Shown: positions 54,353 to 63,884 of the stretch, one piece after another
Position numbering within the stretch: the first letter of the stretch is position 1
Layout: each line of letters opens with the position of its first letter
Origin: Bacteroidota bacterium
GTDB taxonomy: Bacteria > Bacteroidota > Ignavibacteria > SZUA-365
Length of the DNA stretch: 64,000 nt
Direction of reading: 5' to 3'
NCBI GenBank assembly: GCA_014860565.1
Contig: JACZJN010000128.1
Coordinates: forward strand, 39,989 to 103,988
Made by a program: the position numbers and the translations under genes
The notes under the pieces: model-generated
Told to the model about the DNA's origin: nothing
Databases searched by the model: none
Seen by the model: the letters and a program-made list of their open reading frames with translations, nothing else

Positions 54353-56149
54353 CTACCTGCCGTTCAGTTCTTCCTTCACCACACCGCACGTGAGCATCTT
54401 GTCACCGAAGTACGGATTGCGGATTTCCTTTTGCGGACTGAGCCAGTTGGCTCCCTTGTCGTCGAAGGCCATCGGACAATGCTGCCAGTAGATCGTTCCT
54501 TCACCGGCACCGAATATCTTCAAGGCGCTGTAGAATGTATTGCTCAGGCCGGAGAAATACGCGCGCTGTTTCTCGAGGTCGCGGGTCGCGGCAAGAGCGT
54601 CGATGCTCTTCGCGAGAGACGCCGCTATTTCGGCCCATTCCGGACGCACGGACTCAGGAAGCAGCGAGGCATCGACATCGCCAAGTGCCGATCGGACCGC
54701 TTTCCCTGCCTTGCCTGCGGCGGTTGGGTCGGACGCGACGAGTGACTTCGTAAGCGCGCTGTAACGCTCGAACACTTTTCGCAACTGTGCGCGGAATTCC
54801 TCCGGCGCATCGATACTCTGTGCCGTACCGTGCTGTTCGTGCGCGGCTGGATTCGCTCCTGCATGATCGTGTCCCATGGCGGTTTTGCCACCCGCGGGAT
54901 TCATCATGCTGTTCTTCCCCTGAAGCTGCGCGGCGGCATCGACGGAGAACGCACCATTCGAGACGATTTCTTCTCCTTCGCTGAGTCCCTCCACGACGAC
55001 GTAGCTGTCGCCGGCTTCCGCACCAAGCATGATCTCGCGGTAGGAGAATGCAGGGGACGCGCTGCTGTTATCCTTCACCCACACCACCGAACGCTCCCCT
55101 GTCCACAGTACCGCTGAACGCGGTACCAGCAGGGCCTCGTGTTTACCGGGCAGCACGCTCTTGACGGTGCCCGTGGCGAACATTTCCGGCTTCAATGCGC
55201 CTGCAGGATTGGGCATCTCGACACGCACCCGCGTGACGCGGGACATGGCGTTGATCACCGGGTCGATGAATGCGATGCTTCCATGCTGCTCGACCCCGGA
55301 CTGCCCCGCGACGGTAAACACCACGGGCATCCCGGTGCGCAGCCAGGCAAGATCGTTTTCATACGCGTCGAACTGTACCCACACGCGCCCGAGATCCGCG
55401 AGAGCGAACATACCCTGCCCCTGACGAACGTAGTCGCCGGTGACCACATGCCGGGCGAGCACGGTCCCGCTCTGCGGAGCGAGTATGTCCAACGTCCCCC
55501 GCACGCTTGCGTTCTTTTCCATTTCCGCAATCTGCTCGGGCGTGAAGTCCCAGTAGCGCAGCTTGTTCTTCGCTGCTTCGTAGTAGGCCGGATTGCTGCC
55601 TTTCATCTTCGCCGCTTCCATCAGCTCCTTCTGAGCGGCCAGAAGTTCGGGAGAATAAATGGATGCGAGCTTCGCTCCTTTGCGGACGGTTTGTCCGGTG
55701 CTGTTCACGTACAGCTGCTCGATGCGTCCCGCAACGCGTGCGGTAATCTCGGCACGGCGCGTCTCGTCTGCCTCGATGCGTCCGGGCATGCGAATTTCGC
55801 GATACGGCATGCCTTTCGCGACGACGGTTGTCTGAACGTTCGCGGCCGCGACCGCCTCGGGTGTCATCTGCAGGAGTCCAGGGTCATCGGCGGCGGCATC
55901 GGCGCTCAGCGGAATCAGATCCATCGCGCAGATCGGGCACTGCCCGGGTTCGGTCTGCCGGATATTCGGATGCATCGAGCAGGTCCAGATCGTCCCCGCG
56001 CTCTCCGACACGTGCGTATTACCATTGGCTTCGGCGTTCCCGCCGCTGCCGGCGAAGAACAGCCAGCCGAGGAAGAGGCCGACGAGGAGGAGCATGGCGC
56101 CAGGAAGAGCGTTCTTCAATGCGAAGAGGGATTTCATTTCGGTGTTCAT
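54353..56149 (-). CDS. cusB: CusB-like RND periplasmic adaptor with metal-binding N- and C-terminal domains
   Basis: A 598-residue membrane-fusion protein. After an N-terminal membrane segment (about 17-33) lies a heavy-metal-binding domain with WTCSMHP and GQCPICAMDL (Cys57, Cys71, Cys74). The adaptor follows: barrel-sandwich hybrid and alpha-hairpin (VAGRIEQLYVNSTGQTVRKGAKL, ELLAAQKELMEAA, LDILAPQSGTVLARHV) and beta-barrel to about 420. A His/Met-containing linker (MGHDHAGANPAAHEQHG) leads to a DUF3347-like C-terminal domain ending with HCPMAFDDKGANWLS and NPYFGDKMLTCG. It links the RND pump to the TolC-like channel and probably delivers Cu(I)/Ag(I). It lies 4 bp after the channel gene. Confidence 0.92.
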   Translation of the reverse strand: MNTEMKSLFALKNALPGAMLLLVGLFLGWLFFAGSGGNAEANGNTHVSESAGTIWTCSMHPNIRQTEPGQCPICAMDLIPLSADAAADDPGLLQMTPEAVAAANVQTTVVAKGMPYREIRMPGRIEADETRRAEITARVAGRIEQLYVNSTGQTVRKGAKLASIYSPELLAAQKELMEAAKMKGSNPAYYEAAKNKLRYWDFTPEQIAEMEKNASVRGTLDILAPQSGTVLARHVVTGDYVRQGQGMFALADLGRVWVQFDAYENDLAWLRTGMPVVFTVAGQSGVEQHGSIAFIDPVINAMSRVTRVRVEMPNPAGALKPEMFATGTVKSVLPGKHEALLVPRSAVLWTGERSVVWVKDNSSASPAFSYREIMLGAEAGDSYVVVEGLSEGEEIVSNGAFSVDAAAQLQGKNSMMNPAGGKTAMGHDHAGANPAAHEQHGTAQSIDAPEEFRAQLRKVFERYSALTKSLVASDPTAAGKAGKAVRSALGDVDASLLPESVRPEWAEIAASLAKSIDALAATRDLEKQRAYFSGLSNTFYSALKIFGAGEGTIYWQHCPMAFDDKGANWLSPQKEIRNPYFGDKMLTCGVVKEELNGR

Positions 56150-56153
56150 GGAT

Positions 56154-57464
56154 TTATTCCTCAGCTGTCAGATACATGATGACGTCGTATGTCGTGCGAA
56201 GATCCGCTTCAGCCTGTTCACCCGCCAGTGCATAACGCAGCAGGCTGCGTTCGATCACGAGCAGGTCCTCGAGGTTTTTCATGCCGGTGGAGTATTCCTG
56301 CAATCCCACCTCGCGTGTCTGCTCCGCGATGCCGGTCAGCCGCTGGTTGAGATCACGGCGCCGGAGCGCGTCGCGGTAATCACGAAGCCGCTCTTCCAAC
56401 TGCACGAGCAGCCTGTTCCGCATGTCGTCACGCGACTGCCGCGCTGCGATCCCCTGCTGCTCCGCCTGCTCTTCCATCGCGGAGTAGCGCGAACCGAAGA
56501 GCGGAATCGAAATGCCGATCTGCGGAAGGATCGCGTCGCGGCCGCTTCCATCCACGACCATGTCGGTGCGCGGGTCGATGGCAGTATAGGTGACGCCGAC
56601 GGTGAACATCGGGTAGCCCATCAGCCGAGCCGCGTCGCTGCGATGGTTCCAGTACGCGCCCTCGTCATCGAGACGCTGAAGAAGCGGATTGTGTGCGAGC
56701 ATGCGCTCGCGCAGCGCATCTTCCGCGGGCAGCATCGGCATGGGAGGAAGGACATCCGGAAACACTCCCGGCGATGAAACCGGTGCGTTCACGAGCTGCT
56801 CCATCTGTGTGCGCAGCGCCTCCCGGCTGTCTTCCAGTGTCTGAATGCGCGTTTCGAGTTCCTCCGCTTCCATTTGCAGACGCAGCACATCCGTATATCC
56901 TGTTTTCCCGGCCTCGTAGCGCACGCGCGCGAGTTCACGAACGGTGGAGAGAAATGCCAGCTGTTCGCGGCTACGTGCGATCGATCGTTCGAGCACGAAC
57001 ATGCGGTACCAGACAGCGCGGACGTCTGCCGCGAGCCGGTTGCGCGCATCACGCAATTCGGCCTGCGCCTGTCGCGCACGCGCACCTGCGGCCTCCTCTT
57101 CCGCGCCAAGGGTACCGAACCAGGGGAAGGATTGCGAGACCGAGAGTGTGGCGACCTGCGGTCCGAGACGCGTTTCGACCGGGACCGCGAAATACCCGGC
57201 ACCGATCTTCAGGTCGGGCAGCGCCGCGGCCTGCGGAGCCTGCAGCCTTGCCGCCTCGTAGCGGGCCTGTGCGACACGAAGGGCCGGATTGTTTTCGGTC
57301 GCGTTCGCGACGAACGACTCGGGGCCCTCCTGTGCAACCACTGGCAGCGCCATAACGGAGAGTACCATCACCAGGTACACGAAGATCGCGCGGCGTGGCG
57401 ACGATTGCATTCGCACATGCGACCCGATCTGTCTCCTCTCGGGATTCATTGATTTCGTTTTCAT
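56154..57464 (-). CDS. TolC-family outer-membrane efflux channel (CusC-like)
   Basis: A 436-residue protein with a signal peptide whose hydrophobic core lies at about residues 27-43 after a basic start, and two long helical repeats of the outer-membrane efflux protein family: NPALRVAQARYEAARLQAPQAAALPDLKIG in the first, HNPLLQRLDDEGAYWNHRSDAARLMGYPMFTVGVTYT in the second, with extended coiled-coil helices between. It would form the trimeric exit duct for the RND pump. Its ATG overlaps the pump stop (ATGA 57461-57464) and the adaptor follows. An internal Met (MQSSPRR) is an alternative start closer to the hydrophobic core. Confidence 0.9.
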   Translation of the reverse strand: MKTKSMNPERRQIGSHVRMQSSPRRAIFVYLVMVLSVMALPVVAQEGPESFVANATENNPALRVAQARYEAARLQAPQAAALPDLKIGAGYFAVPVETRLGPQVATLSVSQSFPWFGTLGAEEEAAGARARQAQAELRDARNRLAADVRAVWYRMFVLERSIARSREQLAFLSTVRELARVRYEAGKTGYTDVLRLQMEAEELETRIQTLEDSREALRTQMEQLVNAPVSSPGVFPDVLPPMPMLPAEDALRERMLAHNPLLQRLDDEGAYWNHRSDAARLMGYPMFTVGVTYTAIDPRTDMVVDGSGRDAILPQIGISIPLFGSRYSAMEEQAEQQGIAARQSRDDMRNRLLVQLEERLRDYRDALRRRDLNQRLTGIAEQTREVGLQEYSTGMKNLEDLLVIERSLLRYALAGEQAEADLRTTYDVIMYLTAEE

Positions 57465-60400
57465 ACAGCAGCCTCCTCAGCGACGATGTCGTGGCGGACC
57501 TTTCGTTCTTCCCACCATGAATACAGAACAGGCACGACGAACAGCGTCAGCAGTTCGATGGTCATGCCGCCGAAGGCGGGGATGGCCATGGGGACCATGA
57601 TGTCGGAGCCACGTCCGGTGGACGTCAGCACCGGCAGCAGCGCCAACAGCGTCGTGGCGGTGGTCATCAGGCAGGGACGAATCCGCCGCTGTCCGCCTTC
57701 GAGCACTGCTTTCCGAATTCCCTCGATACTTTTCGGACGATTCCGTCGAAAACTCTGGTCGAGATACGTCGCCATCACCACGCCGTCGTCCGTGGCGATG
57801 CCGAAGAGCGCGATGAAGCCGACCCAGACGGCGACGCTCAGATTCACCGGGTGCATCTGAAACAGGGCGCGGATGGATTCCCCGAACACCGGGAAGTTCA
57901 TGAACCACTCCTGTCCATAAAACCATATGAGAATGAACCCGCCGGAGAACGAAACGGCGATGGCCGAGAATATGAACAACGTGGTGGGGACGGAGCGGAA
58001 CTGCAGATAGAGAATCAGAAAAATCACCACGAGCGAAATCGGGATCACGATGCTCAGTCGTTTTTCCGCGCGCAGCTGATTTTCGTAGTTGCCGGCGAAT
58101 GTATACGACACACCCGCGGGCACCACGAGTTCGCCCGCGTCGATTTTCCCGCGCAGATATTTCTGCGCGTTCTGTACGACGTTGACCTCGGCCTGATCCT
58201 CGTCGCGGTCAAAGATGACATAGCCGACGAGGAAGGTGTTTTCGCTTTTGATGCTCTGCGGACCGCGTTCGTACTTGATCGCGGCCACCTCGCCCAGCGG
58301 AATCTGTACGCCCATCGCGCCGGGAAGAAGGATATTCTTGAGTTCCTCGGGATCGCCGCGCAGCTCGCGCGGGTAACGAACGCGCATCGCGTAGCGTTCG
58401 CGTCCCTCGACCGTCGTGCTCATGGTCATGCCCCCCACGGCCACTTCGAGATACTGCTGTGCCTCCGCGATGGTGATGCCGTAGCGACCAAGCTGCGCGC
58501 GGTTCCATTCCACTTCCAGGTAGGGTTTGCCGACGATACGGTCGGCGAAGACGGCGGAGGACTTCACGCCCGGAACATTCTGCAGCAGCTGTTCGAGCTT
58601 GAGTCCGAACTGCTCGATCGTCGGGAGATCCGGCCCGTAGACCTTGATGCCCATGGGCGCGCGCATGCCGGTCTGCAGCATCACGAGCCGCGTCTGTATG
58701 GGCTGCAGCTTGGGTGCCGAGGTCATCCCGGGAATATTCGAACGCTTGACGATTTCGTTCCAGATGTCATTGGCCGAGTGAATGTGCTCACGCCAGTTGC
58801 GATAGAACTGCCCGTCCGGATCGGGGATGAGTTCCCCCTTTTCGTCACGGATATACCGCCCTTCCCCGTCGACTTTGAAGCGCAGGCGGTTGCCGTTTTC
58901 GTCAACGACGTATTCGGGCTTGTAGAGAATGACGTTTTCATACATGGAGATCGGGGCCGGGTCCAGCGCGGACTCCACGCGCCCGAGTTTGCCGACCACC
59001 TGTTCCACTTCCGGGATTCCGGCCACGGACATGTCGAGCTGGCGCACGACGTCGAGGTTCTGCTCCATCCCCGCATGCGGCATCGACGTGGGCATGAGAA
59101 GAAACGCGCCTTCGTCCAGCGCGGGCATGAATTCCTTCCCCGTGCCGGGAAACAGCGATTCGAGATTTTGCCATGGACGCGTTGCGCGGATGTCGAGGCC
59201 AATGCCGGCGAGTCCGTCGGCCGCTCCGCCGAGAATGCCGCCCACGCCGACCCAGGCCAGAATACCCCAGAGTACGAGGGACCCCACCGTGCCGAGGAAT
59301 ATTCCACGGTGATCGAGGCACCAGCGAAGCATCGGTGTGTAGTAACGGATGATGAGCATGAATGCGCCCAGCACCGCGCCCGCAATGACGAGGATAAAGA
59401 GCAGGTTGACCGCGAGGCTGTGCGCCGGACCCAGCGGCATCCATTCCACGGCGAGCAGCCAGGACACCGATAGCACCGCCACGGCGGGAGCGATATACTG
59501 CAGCCACGCGGCGTCCGTATCGCGATAATAATGACGTACCGCGTTGCCGATTCCCAGCAACAGTAACGTAACGCCGGCCCAGGTGTAGCCGAAGGCGATC
59601 AATACAATGCCGGCAAGCGCGAGCAGTCCCGCCCGATACCAGGCCATGCCTTCGGGCATGCGCCAACGCACGCGGTCTCCCTTCACCTTCGCGCGAATGG
59701 AGTAGAGCACATGCGCGACGGCAGGGAGGAAAATCAGCGCCACGACGACGGAGGCGAACAGCGCGTATGTTTTTGTGAATGCGAGCGGCGTGAAGAGTTT
59801 TCCTTCGGCTGCCTGCAGCGAAAACACCGGGAGGAAGCTGACGATGGTCGTCGCGACCGCGGTCACGATCGCGGAACCGACTTCCGTCGCCGCCCGGCCG
59901 ATGACCGCGATCAGCGCTTCGCCCGGCGCGGCTTCGTCCATATGTTTAAGGACGTTCTCGGTGAGAATGATCCCCATGTCTACCATGGTGCCGATCGCGA
60001 TCGCGATGCCGGAGAGCGCCACGATGTTCGCGTCGACGTTCGTGTATTTCATGGCGATGAAGACCATGAGCACGGCGACGGGAAGCAGGCTGGAAATCAG
60101 CAGCGACGCGCGCATGTTGATCACCATCACGATGACGACAAGGATGGTGATGAGAATTTCCAGCGACAGCGCCTCCTCCAGCGTGCCGAGGGTCTCGTGG
60201 ATGAGCTGTGAGCGGTCGTAAAACGGAACGATCCGCAGCTTTGAGACACGGCCGTCATCGAGGACTTTTTCCGGCAGTCCCGCTTCGATCTCCCTGATCT
60301 TCTCCTTGACCTTGTCGATGACGGCTAGCGGATTGCTGCCATAGCGCGCGACCACGACACCGCCGACGACTTCCGCGCCGGTCTTGTCGAGCGCGCCGCG

Positions 60401-61267
60401 GCGGGTGGCGGGACCGATGGCAACGCGCGCGATATCGCGGATGCGCAGCGGCGTATTGTCCCGCGTCTTCACGACCGATTCTTCTATGTCGGCGACATTC
60501 TTGACATAGCCGAGTCCACGAACGAAGTACTCGACCTTGTTCACCTCGAGCGTCTTCGCGCCGATGTCGATGTTCGATTTGCGCACCGCCTCGACGACGT
60601 CCTTCAGCGTGATGCCATAGGTCTTCATCGCGGAGGGATCGACATCGATCTGGTATTCCTTGACATAGCCGCCGACGGAGGCGACTTCGGAGACACCCTG
60701 CACGCTGTTGAGCGCGTACTTGACGTAGTAATCCTGCACGCTCCGCAGCTCATGGAGGTCCCAGCCTCCGGCCGGCTTGCCGTCCTTGTCCCGTCCTTCC
60801 AGCGTGTACCAGAACACCTGCCCCAATGCCGTGGCGTCGGGTCCCAGCTGCGGCTGCGTCCCCTCGGGCAGCGTGTTCGGGGGAAGCGAACTGAGTTTCT
60901 CCAGAATCCGCGAGCGGGACCAGTAGAATTCGATGTTGTCTTCGAAGATCACATAGATGCTCGAAAAACCGAACATCGAATTCGAGCGAATGGTCTTCAC
61001 ACCCGGGATACCGAGTAAAGACGTCGTGAGCGGGTAGGTGATCTGGTCCTCGACGTCCTGCGGCGACCGACCCATCCACCGGGTGAAGACGATCTGCTGA
61101 TTCTCGCCGATATCCGGAATCGCATCCACCGGTACCGGATCGCGTGGAAGCAGATCCGTCTTCCAGGCGAACGGCGCGGTGGCCACACCCCAGCCGATGA
61201 CAAGCACCAGCAGCGTGAAGGTCACGACCTTGTTCTCAAGAAAGAAGCGAATGATTTTTTCCAGCAT
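57461..61267 (-). CDS. cusA: CusA-like heavy-metal RND efflux pump with an extra membrane insert
   Basis: A 1268-residue HME-family RND transporter for Cu(I)/Ag(I) driven by protons. Typical parts are the N-terminal helix, DLLPRDPVPVDAIPDIGENQQ, GTMVDMGIILTENVLKH in the proton-relay helix 4, the metal-gate region EFMPALDEGAFLLMPTSMPHAGM, MGIKVYGPD and the last helices with ATDDGVVMATYLDQ. E. coli CusA has about 1047 residues. Here about 110 extra residues with three or four hydrophobic segments (about 528-640) lie between helices 6 and 7, and further additions lie in the second periplasmic half. ATG 61267 is chosen; 61294 is possible. Confidence 0.93.
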   Translation of the reverse strand: MLEKIIRFFLENKVVTFTLLVLVIGWGVATAPFAWKTDLLPRDPVPVDAIPDIGENQQIVFTRWMGRSPQDVEDQITYPLTTSLLGIPGVKTIRSNSMFGFSSIYVIFEDNIEFYWSRSRILEKLSSLPPNTLPEGTQPQLGPDATALGQVFWYTLEGRDKDGKPAGGWDLHELRSVQDYYVKYALNSVQGVSEVASVGGYVKEYQIDVDPSAMKTYGITLKDVVEAVRKSNIDIGAKTLEVNKVEYFVRGLGYVKNVADIEESVVKTRDNTPLRIRDIARVAIGPATRRGALDKTGAEVVGGVVVARYGSNPLAVIDKVKEKIREIEAGLPEKVLDDGRVSKLRIVPFYDRSQLIHETLGTLEEALSLEILITILVVIVMVINMRASLLISSLLPVAVLMVFIAMKYTNVDANIVALSGIAIAIGTMVDMGIILTENVLKHMDEAAPGEALIAVIGRAATEVGSAIVTAVATTIVSFLPVFSLQAAEGKLFTPLAFTKTYALFASVVVALIFLPAVAHVLYSIRAKVKGDRVRWRMPEGMAWYRAGLLALAGIVLIAFGYTWAGVTLLLLGIGNAVRHYYRDTDAAWLQYIAPAVAVLSVSWLLAVEWMPLGPAHSLAVNLLFILVIAGAVLGAFMLIIRYYTPMLRWCLDHRGIFLGTVGSLVLWGILAWVGVGGILGGAADGLAGIGLDIRATRPWQNLESLFPGTGKEFMPALDEGAFLLMPTSMPHAGMEQNLDVVRQLDMSVAGIPEVEQVVGKLGRVESALDPAPISMYENVILYKPEYVVDENGNRLRFKVDGEGRYIRDEKGELIPDPDGQFYRNWREHIHSANDIWNEIVKRSNIPGMTSAPKLQPIQTRLVMLQTGMRAPMGIKVYGPDLPTIEQFGLKLEQLLQNVPGVKSSAVFADRIVGKPYLEVEWNRAQLGRYGITIAEAQQYLEVAVGGMTMSTTVEGRERYAMRVRYPRELRGDPEELKNILLPGAMGVQIPLGEVAAIKYERGPQSIKSENTFLVGYVIFDRDEDQAEVNVVQNAQKYLRGKIDAGELVVPAGVSYTFAGNYENQLRAEKRLSIVIPISLVVIFLILYLQFRSVPTTLFIFSAIAVSFSGGFILIWFYGQEWFMNFPVFGESIRALFQMHPVNLSVAVWVGFIALFGIATDDGVVMATYLDQSFRRNRPKSIEGIRKAVLEGGQRRIRPCLMTTATTLLALLPVLTSTGRGSDIMVPMAIPAFGGMTIELLTLFVVPVLYSWWEERKVRHDIVAEEAAV

Positions 61268-61380
61268 GATGACAAATCCGTGTTGATGGAACAACGTCGG
61301 TCCGCCGCGATGACGGACACGCAGAAGCCATCCGGAACGGGCACAACAATGCCGTTCCGGTCAGAGGGACTTGCCGGAAA

Positions 61381-61767
61381 TCAGATAAGGAAGGAAGAAA
61401 CGAGGATGGGGATGGTCGACCCGCGCAGCACGCCGGGTGGACCCAGGGCAGCGGCGTCTGGTTGTGCGCCGACGATCTCGGGCAGCGCCGCGGGAAGAAC
61501 GGCCCCCACGGTGGCGCAGACCGTGAAATCACCGCTTCCATCCGCAGGCAGCATGACCGTTGTCGGCGTGGTCATGACATTGCTGCTCATCTCATCCTTG
61601 CATGAAGGACAAGCGGGCATGTCATCGCCACAGCAGGACGACGGTTCGCTATCCAACGCCACAGTCGAATATCGCGCATTCCCGTTGCAATAATGCGTCT
61701 GCACCGACACACCGGTGACGGCGATCATCAGGAGCAGACTCATGGCGATATGTGCGGCGGAACGCAT
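61381..61767 (-). CDS. HYC_CC_PP family small exported protein
   Basis: A 128-residue protein with a signal peptide or N-terminal anchor (about 1-22), directly followed by the diagnostic His-Tyr-Cys (25-27), the Cys-Cys pair at 45-46, two more cysteines at 53 and 56 with Met residues around, and a Pro-Pro near residue 109. This spacing matches the HYC_CC_PP proteins often found just before copper-efflux genes in Bacteroidota. It is the first gene of the Cus operon, 113 bp before the pump. A periplasmic metal-sensing or binding role is inferred. Confidence 0.78.
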   Translation of the reverse strand: MRSAAHIAMSLLLMIAVTGVSVQTHYCNGNARYSTVALDSEPSSCCGDDMPACPSCKDEMSSNVMTTPTTVMLPADGSGDFTVCATVGAVLPAALPEIVGAQPDAAALGPPGVLRGSTIPILVSSFLI

Positions 61768-62104
61768 AAAAGATAAATACGAGGATATTTATTCGAATGC
61801 AAGGGGGAAATGCGGGAAGGCGCGTGCGACAGACCCTGGGTGACAAACCAGCGTCCCTCGTCATACCGAGTAGGTGCGTCCTGAGCCTGTCGAAGGGCGC
61901 GACTTATCTAGGTATGAACTAGCCCCTGTGGCCTTGAATTCAATTACTTGACAATACAGTCGGAAATATCTATAATTGCCGGAAACTAGCCACCGGGGCC
62001 GGAGGAGGACGCGCCTGACCCGAACAGATCGCGGATATCATGACCTGAATATCACCGGCATCATGCCGGGCTTTATCGTATGTTCAACATCATTGGAGGT
62101 TCCC
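61768..62104. other. 337-bp divergent intergenic region with REP-like hairpin
   Basis: Between the Cus operon (minus) and an FG-GAP protein (plus). At 61879-61904 GCGTCCT and AGGGCGC form a 7-bp stem (one G-T pair) around a GAGCCTGTCGA-type loop, similar to REP motifs seen in many bacteria. The plus-strand promoter at 61948-61976 and a GGAGG site at 62095 lie to its right. No clear minus-strand promoter for the Cus operon is seen. Confidence 0.5.
61948..61976 (+). promoter_or_regulatory. Perfect sigma-70-type promoter (TTGACA-N17-TATAAT)
   Basis: TTGACA at 61948-61953 and TATAAT at 61971-61976 are separated by exactly 17 bases, an ideal match to the housekeeping consensus of proteobacteria. 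It would start transcription near 61984 and give a leader of about 120 bases before ATG 62105. Confidence 0.75.
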
Positions 62105-63865
62105 ATGAAGAACCTGTTTCGAAGCAAGGCGCCGCCTGGGCGATGCAGTGAATTTGCAGACGAAGGGCGGGGTAGTACTCGTCGATTGGCCTTCTGTGTG
62201 TTGATGCTGTTGCTGATGACAGGGATTTCCTGCGCACAGGAATCGCGTGGGAGGGTGCCTGGAACCACAAATGGGGATGACGCGCGCGAAATCATCGAAT
62301 GGCAGATCGTTAAGCATTATGAGCATCCGGGATTCTCGAAATGGTGCATGGCTCTCGGGGATATAAATGTCGATGGATACGACGATTTCGCGATGGGATC
62401 CGGCTATGACACCACGTTCATTTTTCTTGGCGGTGATCCGTTCGATCACGAACCGGCGTTCTTTCTTTCCGGAGGAGCGACCGGACTTGCCTGTGCTGAT
62501 TTCAATGGCGATGGCCGACGGGACCTGGTCACCGGGGTGGCGATGAAGAACCGCGACCTGGATCCTGAAAAACGCGGCCGCATCTCTGTCTATTTCGGGA
62601 AGGTCTCGGCCCCGTTTCTTGGTCCCGAGCCGGACCTGGTGATTCGAGGAGACTCCATGCAATATTGGGGATCGGCAAGTTTTCCTGGGCCTGATGGTGA
62701 TCATCGCAGCGGTCTGCAGGTGCTCGATTTCAACGGAGATGGATACGACGATCTCCTTACACAGACCCGCACAGGCCGACTTCCGGTGATGTACCAGCCC
62801 ATCATTTTTTTCGGCGGCCCAGGATTTGACACGGTTCCCGATGTAGAGATCCACGCTGTGGATCGCGGGAGCTCCAATCTCTACCCTATGGATATCCTCA
62901 TCGGTGACCTGAATGGCGACGGTTGCGACGATGTACTCTTGCACGGAAGCTATATCGAGTCAAGTGGGCGTGTGAATTACTGGGACCTGTTTCTCGGCAA
63001 CAGGGAGGGAACAGCCTCGCATCCGTACCGAATGTTGCGATCGGATAGAGGGTGGAGTCCCGAGAAAGATGGCGTCTCGGCGATCTTCGATGTCAATGGC
63101 GATGGCATTGATGACATTATCGATGGTGAGGAACACCGGGATTACGGTGATCCGCTCGTGTTCCTCGGCTCGCGGGAGTTGCCCGAGAATATCGTACCGA
63201 ACGATTCCATTCCGAATCCCTGGCCGACGTTCGGCGGTATCGTCGGCGCACGGAGCATCCATCCGGTGGGTGACATGAACGGCGATGGCACGCGCGATCT
63301 GCTGATCAGTTGGGCCACTTATTTCTACGGGACTGCCAGTCTGTACTACCTGTACCCGATGCGACCGGACGGTCTTGTCCGTGAGCACTCCGGGTATATT
63401 GGCATGATTCCGGAGGACGACTGGGTGATCAACGGGGCGTACGACGTCGGCGACGTGAACGGTGACGGCTTCGATGATTTCGCGGTGTGCGGCCGGGGCG
63501 GCGCCGAACCGCCGACCATCGGCTGGTGGTACACGCGACGATTCATCATCTGCCTCGGCGCTAGCAACCTGCGTACGGCCTTGCAACCACTCGCAACGAC
63601 TCCGGAGATCTCGTTGGAAGCATACCCGAATCCTGCATTTGTCTGGACGTCCTCCGTGACGCTGCGTCTTCGCGGACTCGAGGCCGGACCGGTCTTTGTG
63701 GAAATCGTGGACCTCATCGGTCGCGTCGTTTTCCGGGAGGAGAAAGACACGCTCGCGGCAGCCACAGGTGTCTCTGTTCCGATTTCCGGACTTCGTCCGG
63801 GTAACTATTTCGTCTGCATGCGCCAGGGAAACGCCGTGGCGCGGACGGTGATAACCATTATCTGA
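62105..63865 (+). CDS. FG-GAP/VCBS repeat secreted protein with T9SS sorting domain
   Basis: A 586-residue protein with an unusually long basic N-terminus before the hydrophobic core (about 29-43), then FG-GAP repeats forming an integrin-alpha-like propeller. Each repeat has a calcium-binding-type loop (DINVDGYDDFAMG, DFNGDGRRDLVTG, DFNGDGYDDLLTQ, DLNGDGCDDVLLHG, DVNGDGIDDII, DMNGDGTRDLLIS, DVNGDGFDDFAVCG). The C-terminal about 80 residues (LEAYPNPAF to GLRPGNYFVCMRQG) are a T9SS type A sorting domain. GGAGG six bases before ATG 62105 decides the start; the longer frame from 61976 would begin at the promoter. Likely a surface adhesin or binding protein, expressed from the strong promoter upstream. 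Confidence 0.87.
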   Translation: MKNLFRSKAPPGRCSEFADEGRGSTRRLAFCVLMLLLMTGISCAQESRGRVPGTTNGDDAREIIEWQIVKHYEHPGFSKWCMALGDINVDGYDDFAMGSGYDTTFIFLGGDPFDHEPAFFLSGGATGLACADFNGDGRRDLVTGVAMKNRDLDPEKRGRISVYFGKVSAPFLGPEPDLVIRGDSMQYWGSASFPGPDGDHRSGLQVLDFNGDGYDDLLTQTRTGRLPVMYQPIIFFGGPGFDTVPDVEIHAVDRGSSNLYPMDILIGDLNGDGCDDVLLHGSYIESSGRVNYWDLFLGNREGTASHPYRMLRSDRGWSPEKDGVSAIFDVNGDGIDDIIDGEEHRDYGDPLVFLGSRELPENIVPNDSIPNPWPTFGGIVGARSIHPVGDMNGDGTRDLLISWATYFYGTASLYYLYPMRPDGLVREHSGYIGMIPEDDWVINGAYDVGDVNGDGFDDFAVCGRGGAEPPTIGWWYTRRFIICLGASNLRTALQPLATTPEISLEAYPNPAFVWTSSVTLRLRGLEAGPVFVEIVDLIGRVVFREEKDTLAAATGVSVPISGLRPGNYFVCMRQGNAVARTVITII

Positions 63866-63884
63866 GATCATGTCGGGAGGTTAT

